The translations under genes and the position numbers were made by a program. Positions 1 to 5,073 of a stretch of 5,073 nucleotides of DNA are shown here, piece by piece. Numbering within the stretch: position 1 is the stretch's first letter; each line of letters begins with the position of its first letter. The notes beneath the pieces are model-generated. The model worked only from the letters and a program-made list of their open reading frames with translations, did not search any database and was not told the DNA's origin. Source of the stretch: Bacteroidales bacterium (GTDB lineage: Bacteria > Bacteroidota > Bacteroidia > Bacteroidales > VadinHA17); assembly GCA_031285575.1 (NCBI GenBank), contig JAITVX010000171.1, positions 1 through 5,073 of the forward strand, given 5' to 3'.

Positions 1-1
1 C

Positions 2-130
2 ATATTGGAAAAACTAATAGAATTGTTGTGTGAATATTACAAGTCATACAGACCGCAAGTATGGCTGTTTGAAAGGCAAACAGGCGGCGAAAAGTACAGA
101 GACAAGAGTCTTGAAAAAGTATTAAAGCAA
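2..130 (+). pseudogene. Tyrosine recombinase (phage integrase family) fragment, catalytic-domain piece
   Basis: The frame is open from the left edge, so the 5' part is outside the window. About 43 codons read like the middle of the catalytic domain of a Bacteroidota XerD/phage-type integrase: a leucine-rich helix, then YYKSYRP, VWLFERQTGG, and YRDKSLEKVLKQ, which corresponds to the family's usual F-E-G-Q-x-G-G-x-Y-S-x-R-S-hydrophobic-x-x-hydrophobic-hydrophobic-K segment. In intact members the next residues lead to the His-x-x-Arg box and then the nucleophilic Tyr. Here the frame instead runs on to about 340 as low-plausibility sequence overlapping another ORF, with no H-x-x-R or Tyr box. I infer a truncated, inactive recombinase. 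The break lies at about base 131, where the small ORF at 132 begins. Family assignment is fairly secure; the identity of the original element is unknown. Confidence 0.66.
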
Positions 131-131
131 G

Positions 132-362
132 GTGAAAACCAAAACGCAGGTCTATACCTTCATCAAGCGTCTGCAAAAGGCCATTGCAGAAAAGAAAATC
201 CGCAAGACTTCGGAATACGCGCCGCTGATTGTGTACATGCAGAATCGCCTGATTGCCTTTTACAACGACATGAAAAGCGGCACGAAAACATACGAAATAC
301 TCGCGGAACTCAAAGAAGCGTGCAACATGCGCTGGGCTGACCATGTGATGATCTATAAATAA
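132..362 (+). CDS. Small basic protein of unknown function
   Basis: A 76-codon ORF starting at GTG and ending in TAA. I do not recognise the family. The protein is Lys/Arg-rich in its first third (KTKTQVYTFIKRLQKAIAEKK), has no evident signal peptide or membrane segment, and looks mainly helical. Codon choice argues for real coding: many third positions are G or C, unlike the AT-rich flank that follows. The in-frame stop TAA at 123-125 leaves only two codons upstream of the GTG, so this is the only possible start short of internal ATGs. There is no strong Shine-Dalgarno sequence. It begins exactly where similarity of the integrase stub to its family ends, so it could be a small gene beside the stub or the 3' part of a gene truncated by the same rearrangement. 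Confidence 0.5.
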   Translation: MKTKTQVYTFIKRLQKAIAEKKIRKTSEYAPLIVYMQNRLIAFYNDMKSGTKTYEILAELKEACNMRWADHVMIYK

Positions 363-478
363 AATAAAACAGTAAATTATATACAGTATTTCCCGAAAGA
401 TATATAATTGTGTGGCTGCGTAGAAGCATCGTACAGTCATACGCCGCAGTGCCGTCATTACAAACGGCGAGTGTATTG
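363..478. other. Non-coding gap between the small ORF and the uvrC stop
   Basis: Convergent gap. The first ~50 bases are very AT-rich. The remainder has short inverted repeats: GCCGT at 451-455 with ACGGC at 464-468, and CTGCGTA at 415-421 with an imperfect partner at 440-449. Neither stem is followed by a T-tract in either direction, so I do not call a terminator for uvrC here. No gene fragment was recognised. Confidence 0.4.
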
Positions 479-2296
479 CTATTCCGGTTTTTGAAACGAT
501 TTCAGCAGCAGTTCACTCTTTTTGACGCCTACAGCCTCTTTCAGTTCGTCAGGGGTAGCTTCACGGATCTTTTCAACAGAGCCAAAGCGTTTCAGCAGTA
601 TTTCCTTTGCAACGGGGCCTATGCCCTTAATAGAGTCCAGTTCCGATATAAGCATCGATGTCGACCGTTTATTGCGGTGAAAAGTGATGCCAAACCGGTG
701 GGCTTCGTTACGCAGGCGCTGGATAATTTTGAGGCTTATCGAGTTTTTGTCAATGTATATCGGTACGCTGTCGCCCGAAAAAAATATCTCTTCAAGCCTT
801 TTTGCAATGCCTATAACGGTAAGACTGCCTGAAAGCCCAAGTTTGTTGAGGCTTTTCATTGCCGACGACAGTTGCCCCTTGCCTCCGTCGATAATTACGA
901 GCTGGGGCAGCGGGATGTCTTCGTCGAGCATGCGGCGATAACGCCTGAAAACAATTTCTTCCATCGAGGCGAAGTCGTCGGGGCCTTCAACCATTTTAAT
1001 GTTAAAGTGGCGGTAGTCTTTCTTGCACGGCTGTCCGTTTCTGAAAACCACACATGCGGCCACGGGATTGGTGCCCATAATGTTGGAGTTGTCGAAACAC
1101 TCTATATGAACAGGCAGGTCGGACATGTGCAGGTCGTTTCGCAGCTTCTCGAGGTTTTTACCGGTGCGCTCGCCGGGCTTTAACTTACCGGCGCGACGCT
1201 TTTTCTGCTCAAGTTTATAATAAATGGCGTTGCGTTCCGACAGTTCGGCAAGTTTAAGCTTTTCGCCGGCGCGGGGTATGGTGTAGCGTATGGTGTTAAG
1301 CTGGATGTCGGGACTGAAGGGAACAATTATTTCGGGCGAATCGCTGCTGAACCTTCCGCGTATTTCGGTTATTGCCGAGGCCAGTATAGATTCTTTTTCT
1401 TCTTCAAGCCTTATTTTCAGTTCCAGCGTAAATGCCTGCACAACGGCTCCTTCTATTACCTTCAGATAATTTACGTAAGCATATTCGCCTTCGCTGGTAT
1501 ATCCGAAAACATCAACGTTTTTAACCACTGCGCTCACTATTGCCGACTTGCTCCGGAAGCCCGACAGTATTTCAATCTTGTCTTTAACGGCCTGAGCTTC
1601 TTCAAATCTCATGCCGGCTGAAAGATTCATCATTTCCTCCTTCAGATGGCTTATTACCGACGAAATGTTCCCTTTCAGTATATCGCGTATGTCGCCCGTT
1701 GAAGCCAAATATTCGCTTTCGCCCTGCAAACCGGCGCACGGCCCTTTGCAGTTGCCTATATGGTATTCGAGGCATACCCTGAACTTGCCTGCCGAAATGT
1801 TTGATTCGGTCAGGTTAAGCGAGCATGTTCTCAGTTTGTAGATTTGCCTGAACAGTTCAGTAAGCGTTTTAACCATCAGCGACGAGGCGTAGGGGCCATG
1901 ATATGCCGAGCCATCCTTAACCACATTTCGTGTTATGAATACCCGGGGAAAAGGTTCGGCTTTTATGCAAATCCATGGAAAGGATTTGTCGTCCTTTAAA
2001 AGAATATTATACCTTGGCTGATGCTTTTTGATAAGATTATTTTCGAGCAGCAGCGCATCCGATTCGTTATCGACAATAACATGCCTTATCTCAACTGCCC
2101 GCTTCAGCATTACATGCGTCTTTCCCGGCTGTGCACCCGAAAAATACGATACAACTCTTTTTTTAAGATTTTTGGCCTTGCCTATATACAGTATTTCACC
2201 CGATGAATCAACAAACTGGTATATTCCGGGCTTTGAAGGCATTAATGCGATATAGCCCGACAGTTTTTCTTTTTGCATATACTGGCGCATTATCAT
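479..2296 (-). CDS. uvrC: UvrABC system protein C (excinuclease subunit)
   Basis: UvrC makes both incisions flanking a DNA lesion after UvrA/UvrB damage recognition in cytoplasmic nucleotide excision repair. All family modules are present in 605 residues, a normal length. The GIY-YIG nuclease is N-terminal, with GIY at 24-26, YIG at 37-39, Arg47, Glu85 and Asn97 in the expected catalytic positions. Four cysteines follow (158, 175, 183, 187), matching the Fe-S cluster ligands described for UvrC. The UVR (UvrB-binding) helix pair lies near 215-245 (FEEAQAVKDKI). The RNase H-like 5' nuclease has Asp402 (ECFDNSN), Asp470 (VIIDGGKGQ) and His533 (NEAHRFGITFHR). A helix-hairpin-helix DNA-binding tail (SIKGIGPVAKEILLKRFGS) spans about 551-600. 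The chosen ATG overlaps the rsmE stop as ATGA, supporting translational coupling; in-frame ATGs at residues 3 and 7 are alternatives. No missing residue or frameshift was seen. Confidence 0.97.
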   Translation of the reverse strand: MIMRQYMQKEKLSGYIALMPSKPGIYQFVDSSGEILYIGKAKNLKKRVVSYFSGAQPGKTHVMLKRAVEIRHVIVDNESDALLLENNLIKKHQPRYNILLKDDKSFPWICIKAEPFPRVFITRNVVKDGSAYHGPYASSLMVKTLTELFRQIYKLRTCSLNLTESNISAGKFRVCLEYHIGNCKGPCAGLQGESEYLASTGDIRDILKGNISSVISHLKEEMMNLSAGMRFEEAQAVKDKIEILSGFRSKSAIVSAVVKNVDVFGYTSEGEYAYVNYLKVIEGAVVQAFTLELKIRLEEEKESILASAITEIRGRFSSDSPEIIVPFSPDIQLNTIRYTIPRAGEKLKLAELSERNAIYYKLEQKKRRAGKLKPGERTGKNLEKLRNDLHMSDLPVHIECFDNSNIMGTNPVAACVVFRNGQPCKKDYRHFNIKMVEGPDDFASMEEIVFRRYRRMLDEDIPLPQLVIIDGGKGQLSSAMKSLNKLGLSGSLTVIGIAKRLEEIFFSGDSVPIYIDKNSISLKIIQRLRNEAHRFGITFHRNKRSTSMLISELDSIKGIGPVAKEILLKRFGSVEKIREATPDELKEAVGVKKSELLLKSFQKPE

Positions 2297-3006
2297 GGGG
2301 CTGTATTAATAACATATACAGAATGGCAGGCGGCTATTCCGGCTGTTTCAGTGCGTAGCCGGCTGCGGCCGAGGTGCACGGGTATGCAGCCATGCAGCGT
2401 GGCTGCTGTTATTTCGTCTTCGGTGAAATCGCCTTCGGGGCCAATAAGCACTGTCGTATCGGCGCCGCGTTGGCATACCTGTGGTATGGACAGGCGGCTG
2501 CCAACATGTTCGTTACAGTGAGCTATCATTTTTACACCTTCGCGGTTAACAGCCATAAAACTGTCGAAACTTTCGGGGGTGTTTAGGGTTGGAGCGAGGG
2601 CTTTCAGCGACTGTTTCATGGCCGATATTACTATGCGTTCGAGCCGTGCTGTGTTTACGGTCTGTTTTTCGGTGCGGCGGCATATCAGCGGAGTTATTTC
2701 GGCAATGCCTATTTCGACGCTTTTTTCGATGAACCACTCGAATCTTTCGACGTTTTTCAGCGGCGATATTGCTATGTGGAGTCGGTAGCCGGTTTTTTCG
2801 AACGATTCGTGCGTTGCCGTAATCTGTATTATGCATCTGCGAGGGTCGGGGCTTGAAATTATTCCTTCGTAGAGGTTCCCGCGTCCGTCGATAAGCCTTA
2901 CGGCATCGCCGGCTACCATGCGAAGCGCTTTTATTATGTGTCGCGACTCGGTTTCGTCGAGCGCGTATGTGTCACCGCAAATGCGGGGTGCATGAAATAT
3001 CTGCAT
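2293..3006 (-). CDS. rsmE: 16S rRNA (uracil(1498)-N3)-methyltransferase RsmE
   Basis: RsmE uses S-adenosylmethionine to methylate N3 of U1498 of 16S rRNA in the small subunit. From this ATG the protein is 237 residues, typical for the family. An N-terminal PUA-like RNA-binding domain covers about 1-70. A SPOUT (trefoil-knot) methyltransferase domain follows from about 74, with the conserved segment FEWFIEKSVEIGIAEITPL at about 89-107, the SAM-binding LIGPEGDFTEDEI at 187-199, and the C-terminal knot loop LGRSRLRTETA at 212-222. A TTG codon at 3024 would add six residues, but homologues usually begin with M-x-hydrophobic-F as here, and a promoter-like motif overlaps that TTG, so I prefer ATG at 3006. 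It is the first gene of the pair; its TGA overlaps the uvrC ATG by four bases, so the two are almost certainly co-transcribed. Confidence 0.95.
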   Translation of the reverse strand: MQIFHAPRICGDTYALDETESRHIIKALRMVAGDAVRLIDGRGNLYEGIISSPDPRRCIIQITATHESFEKTGYRLHIAISPLKNVERFEWFIEKSVEIGIAEITPLICRRTEKQTVNTARLERIVISAMKQSLKALAPTLNTPESFDSFMAVNREGVKMIAHCNEHVGSRLSIPQVCQRGADTTVLIGPEGDFTEDEITAATLHGCIPVHLGRSRLRTETAGIAACHSVYVINTAP

Positions 3007-3021
3007 CGGTTTTGTTTTCAA

Positions 3022-3029
3022 CAAATGTA
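3022..3029 (-). promoter_or_regulatory. Candidate -7 promoter element for rsmE-uvrC
   Basis: The minus strand reads TACATTTG, an exact fit to the Bacteroidota -7 consensus TAnnTTTG. A start of transcription a few bases downstream would leave a leader of roughly ten bases before the rsmE ATG at 3006, which is short. I do not see a good -33 TTTG/TTG element at the expected 19-21 base spacing, so this is a tentative call. Confidence 0.35.
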
Positions 3030-3043
3030 AAATAATAAAACGA

Positions 3044-3078
3044 ATTGGCTGTATTAATCGGTTTGTGTTTTATTTTTG
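3044..3078 (+). promoter_or_regulatory. Candidate Bacteroidota promoter for the metallophosphoesterase gene
   Basis: TATTTTTG at 3071-3078 fits the -7 consensus TAnnTTTG. ATTG at 3044-3047 could serve as the -33 element, although the 23-base gap is a little longer than usual. Predicted initiation near 3083-3086 gives a 10-20 base leader to the ATG codons at 3095 and 3104. It lies in the 88-base divergent gap shared with the rsmE promoter candidate. Confidence 0.4.
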
Positions 3079-3094
3079 CCTGAATTTATTCTGA

Positions 3095-3622
3095 ATGTTT
3101 GCTATGAGAATTGGTATTGTTTCGGATACTCACGGGTGGATACATCCGGATATCTATAAGTTTTTTGACTGTTGCGACGAAATATGGCATGCCGGCGATA
3201 TTGGCGGTATTGAAACTGCCGACACGCTTAATGCTTTCCGTCCGTTAAGGGCTGTTTACGGTAATATCGACGATTTGGCGGTTAGGCTTGTGTATGGGAA
3301 GAATCTGCGTATGGAAGTTGGTGGCAAGCGAATTCTTATTACGCATATTGGCGGCACTCCGGGGCATTACGTTCAGGATGCCGCACGCGAAATTGAGTTG
3401 TACAGGCCCGATGTGTTTATTTGCGGCCATTCGCATATTACCCTTGTGAAGTACGACCGTAAGTATGGCCATCTGCACATAAACCCCGGCGCTGCAGGGT
3501 ATAAGGGCATTCACAAGACGATGACGGCGGCAAGATTCGCCTTTAAAGGCGGTAAGCTGGATGACTTCGAGGTGGCCGATTTTGGCGAGCGCGGGAAGGT
3601 TGAGCCTGTTAACGAAAGTTAG
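3095..3622 (+). CDS. YfcE/MJ0936-family metallophosphoesterase
   Basis: A small calcineurin-like phosphoesterase of 175 residues, within the usual size for this single-domain family; such enzymes hydrolyse phosphodiesters or phosphomonoesters with two metal ions, and the physiological substrate is generally unknown. The metal-ligand series is complete and in order: Asp11 and His13 (SDTHG), Asp35 (WHAGDIGG), Asn57 (YGNID), His84 (LITHIGG), and His112/His114 (CGHSH), followed by the family NPG at 130-132. There is no signal peptide, so it is presumably cytoplasmic. Two starts are possible: ATG 3095, used here, and ATG 3104. The latter gives the family-typical beginning M-R-I-G-I-V-S-D-T-H-G (172 residues) and may be the true one; no Shine-Dalgarno sequence separates them. 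It is monocistronic and divergent from rsmE. Its stop lies about 20 bases from the convergent kdsB relic. It has no visible terminator of its own. Confidence 0.92.
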   Translation: MFAMRIGIVSDTHGWIHPDIYKFFDCCDEIWHAGDIGGIETADTLNAFRPLRAVYGNIDDLAVRLVYGKNLRMEVGGKRILITHIGGTPGHYVQDAAREIELYRPDVFICGHSHITLVKYDRKYGHLHINPGAAGYKGIHKTMTAARFAFKGGKLDDFEVADFGERGKVEPVNES

Positions 3623-3643
3623 CCGGCAATTGCATATCTGGTG

Positions 3644-3806
3644 AAGTTTCCCGTCGTCAGTTGCGACATATACTTCGGCAAGTATTTTCGAGCCTGTTCA
3701 TAAACTCTTTGTCTCATTGGCCTGCCGCCGATTAATGGATAGCGACTTGCCCAGAAACCTCAACTCAATGAAGCATAGCGCGCCGGAATAACGCCTATAA
3801 ACTTAT
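3644..3806 (-). pseudogene. kdsB: Decayed N-terminal fragment of kdsB (CMP-Kdo synthetase)
   Basis: KdsB activates Kdo with CTP for lipid A-core (LPS) synthesis. No single frame is intact here, but the minus strand read in successive frames reproduces the KdsB N-terminus in order: KFIGVIPARYAS (3804-3769), RFLGKSLSI (3760-3734), IGGRPMRQRVYEQARK (3732-3685) and LAEVYVATDDGKL (3682-3644). These match the family's I-P-A-R-Y-A-S-T-R-F-P-G-K-P-L nucleotide-binding loop, IGG-x-P-M, QRVYEQ and VATDD segments. The lesions are eight bases (3768-3761) where one Thr codon is expected, with an in-frame TGA at 3762-3760; one extra base at 3733; and two bases (3684-3683) where one codon is expected. The initiator is also degraded (AT then AAG, no ATG). 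Similarity ends near 3644, beside the phosphoesterase stop, so roughly 195 of about 250 codons are missing. It cannot encode a functional enzyme. Confidence 0.85.
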
Positions 3807-4086
3807 AGTGTCGGTATTTTTCATGCCGCTAATTTAACCAAAAAACATTGAAGTGCACAAAATTTATTAGACATCTCAACGCGCCAGGCATGAATACTTT
3901 TGCGCAAAACGTTAATTCTGGCAGGTTAGTTATATCCGACAAAAGAGGCTGCCCATATTTGAACAGCCTCCCGATTTGTATATAAAGTTCAATAAACTTG
4001 CGATTAACCCATACCCCAAACATTTATTAACCTGTAAAAAAATGCAACTTTACTGTCATTTATATACAATGATTATTTTCCAGACA
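3807..4086. other. Non-coding stretch between the kdsB relic and the susD-like gene
   Basis: AT-rich sequence with no gene I can recognise on either strand. It contains the terminator described separately at 3941-3970 and about 115 bases of likely 3' untranslated sequence of the susD-like transcript (3971-4086). The 134 bases at 3807-3940 would be upstream of the former kdsB; I checked them for further gene remnants and found none that I could identify. Confidence 0.5.
3941..3970 (-). terminator. Rho-independent terminator of the susD-like transcript
   Basis: On the minus strand GAGGCTG (3970-3964) pairs perfectly with CAGCCTC (3951-3945) across a 12-base loop, followed directly by TTTT (3944-3941). 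The 7-bp GC-rich stem plus T-run fits an intrinsic terminator acting leftward. It lies about 117 bases after the susD-like stop codon. The other side of the stem has no T-tract, so it does not appear bidirectional. The short T-run keeps confidence moderate. Confidence 0.65.
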
Positions 4087-5073
4087 TCAGAAGTTTGGCC
4101 CCTCGGGATGTATCCAGAGGCGGGTGCTGATTTTATCGCCTCCTGGCCCTAATTTTTTTGTTGCTTCCACCAAACCGGCAGCATTATTTTGCCTTTCAGC
4201 AAGAACAAACGGCATTCTTTTTATGAAATCTTCTCTTCCTATGGTTCCCCATAGTTCATTACTGTCGTTTTTGGGTACATAATGCAGTTTCGGATAACCG
4301 GTTCTTCTGTGGTCGCTCCATATTTCGTTGGCGTTGGTAAAAGAGGCTATCCATTTTTGCGTCATAATTCTTTCAAGTTTAACTTCTGGCTCTGCTGCAT
4401 CATCCCACTTGATGGTTAATTTCTGCCGCGTTTCGTAACTGTTTTGTGAATCTACAGGGTCAACATAATTAATCGGCAAACTTGTGTCATCGGCAATATA
4501 TGCATCAGCCTTGGCGCCGGTTACGTTCCATTCTGCCATTGACGCCCTGACGCCGTCTTCATAATATTCACCGACTGTTTTAGTTGCATTGGCTCCTGTC
4601 CACCCTCTCAATTTAGCTTCAGCCAATGCGAAGTTTACCTCGGCAGCTTGCAGGAGCTTTCGCTCATTGACTGTCTGAAAAAATGTACTTACCTTGGAAT
4701 AGTTCAGCCTGTCATCTTTTGCTGCAATATACGATCCGCTGGCAATACCCTTGTAAGGCTTGTCGGGATGGTCGGCCCATAATGAGTCGAGTTTTACTTC
4801 AACATCAACCTCTCCTTTTTTAATTTTTACCGATGCAGGTACCCTCTGAAACCATTTTTCGAGTCTCGGATCGTTATATCCGAGCAAGACCTCTTCCATT
4901 CCCGCCCCCATTCTTGTATCGTTCCAACTTTGGCATATCTGCCATAGAGGCATGACCGAACCATGAAGTGAGTGATTGAAATTATCCTCATTTGTAAGAA
5001 TAAACCCTACAGGATCGTTCATTGCCTTTTCACCTTCCTGTTTGGCAAGATCAGGATCTACTTTGGATATACG
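4087..5073 (-). CDS. SusD/RagB-family outer-membrane nutrient-binding lipoprotein (5' end beyond window)
   Basis: SusD-like proteins are surface lipoproteins that cap a SusC-type TonB-dependent transporter and bind its substrate (glycan, peptide or other nutrient). The frame stays open to the right edge; the ATG at 5022 is internal, because 17 further codons (RISKVDPDL onward) precede it and continue SusD-like sequence. The 328 residues seen are the C-terminal portion; full-length proteins are usually 450-600, so the lipoprotein signal and first helices are missing. Diagnostic segments are the helix ERKLLQAAEVNFALAEAKLRGW at about residues 130-152 of the visible part, and ERIMTQKWIA followed by NEIWSDHRRTGYPKL at about 232-263. 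The tail LVEATKKLGPGGDKISTRLWIHPE matches the end of SusD_2-like members. The substrate cannot be told from sequence. A susC partner would be expected upstream, to the right of the window. A leftward terminator follows the stop. Confidence 0.9.
   Translation of the reverse strand, partial: RISKVDPDLAKQEGEKAMNDPVGFILTNEDNFNHSLHGSVMPLWQICQSWNDTRMGAGMEEVLLGYNDPRLEKWFQRVPASVKIKKGEVDVEVKLDSLWADHPDKPYKGIASGSYIAAKDDRLNYSKVSTFFQTVNERKLLQAAEVNFALAEAKLRGWTGANATKTVGEYYEDGVRASMAEWNVTGAKADAYIADDTSLPINYVDPVDSQNSYETRQKLTIKWDDAAEPEVKLERIMTQKWIASFTNANEIWSDHRRTGYPKLHYVPKNDSNELWGTIGREDFIKRMPFVLAERQNNAAGLVEATKKLGPGGDKISTRLWIHPEGPNF

Noticed and set aside
131..340. Continuation of the integrase frame to base 340 as part of the recombinase
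   Set aside because: After residue Gln at 128-130 the translation loses resemblance to integrases, lacks the H-x-x-R and Tyr boxes, and overlaps the more coding-like ORF at 132-362.
415..468. Possible terminator or attachment-site hairpins after uvrC
   Set aside because: The stems are only about 5 bp, contain bulges and have no T-tract; no paired direct repeat was found in the window to support an attachment site.
410..1183. Plus-strand ORFs of 140, 85 and 103 residues
   Set aside because: They lie antisense inside uvrC, which has all its motifs intact. The translations are Phe/Arg/Ser-rich shadows with no family resemblance.
2273..2788. Plus- and minus-strand ORFs of 70-96 residues over rsmE
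   Set aside because: They are shadows of the well-supported rsmE gene in other frames; compositions (Cys-, Arg- and His-rich) are typical of antisense or out-of-frame reading.
3007..3024. TTG start that would extend RsmE by six residues
   Set aside because: Homologues start at the equivalent of the ATG at 3006, and a promoter-like -7 motif overlaps the TTG codon.
3829..4023. 64-residue minus-strand ORF downstream of the susD-like gene
   Set aside because: Its frame runs straight through the perfect terminator stem at 3945-3970. The translation is Phe/Leu/Cys-rich with no recognisable motif, and its codon pattern looks random.
4087..5022. Treating ATG 5022 as the start of the susD-like gene
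   Set aside because: The frame remains open to the window edge with plausible coding sequence before this ATG, and the N-terminal lipoprotein signal and helices expected of the family are absent.

Overview
The window looks like a chromosomal segment from a member of the Bacteroidota, probably Bacteroidales. The evidence is a SusD/RagB-family outer-membrane lipoprotein gene at the right edge, Bacteroidota-type TAnnTTTG promoter motifs in the only divergent intergenic gap, a near absence of strong Shine-Dalgarno sequences, and family sequences (UvrC, RsmE, YfcE-like phosphoesterase, KdsB) of Bacteroidota flavour. The species cannot be named from the sequence.

Layout from left to right. Bases 1-362 hold the broken end of a tyrosine recombinase (+), which stops matching its family just before the catalytic His-x-x-Arg region. 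It is followed immediately by a small unrecognised ORF (+, 132-362). Bases 363-478 are a short non-coding gap. Bases 479-3006 are a two-gene minus-strand operon, rsmE then uvrC, joined by a 4-base ATGA stop/start overlap; it couples a 16S rRNA methyltransferase to the excision-repair nuclease. Bases 3007-3094 are a compact divergent promoter region. Bases 3095-3622 (+) encode a YfcE/MJ0936-type metallophosphoesterase. Bases 3644-3806 (-) carry a decayed N-terminal fragment of kdsB (CMP-Kdo synthetase), visible only when three reading frames are stitched together. Bases 3807-4086 are non-coding apart from a likely intrinsic terminator at 3941-3970. Bases 4087-5073 (-) are the 3' part of a susD-like gene that enters from beyond the right edge.

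The intact genes are ordinary housekeeping functions: RsmE for ribosome maturation, UvrC for nucleotide excision repair, and the phosphoesterase of unknown substrate. The SusD-like protein belongs to a nutrient-uptake locus whose SusC partner would lie beyond the right edge. The most notable signals are two gene relics, the integrase stub on the left and the kdsB remnant in the middle. They suggest that this interval has been a site of rearrangement or gene loss. I found no CRISPR array, RNA gene or complete mobile element, and nothing that supports a wholly new multi-gene system.
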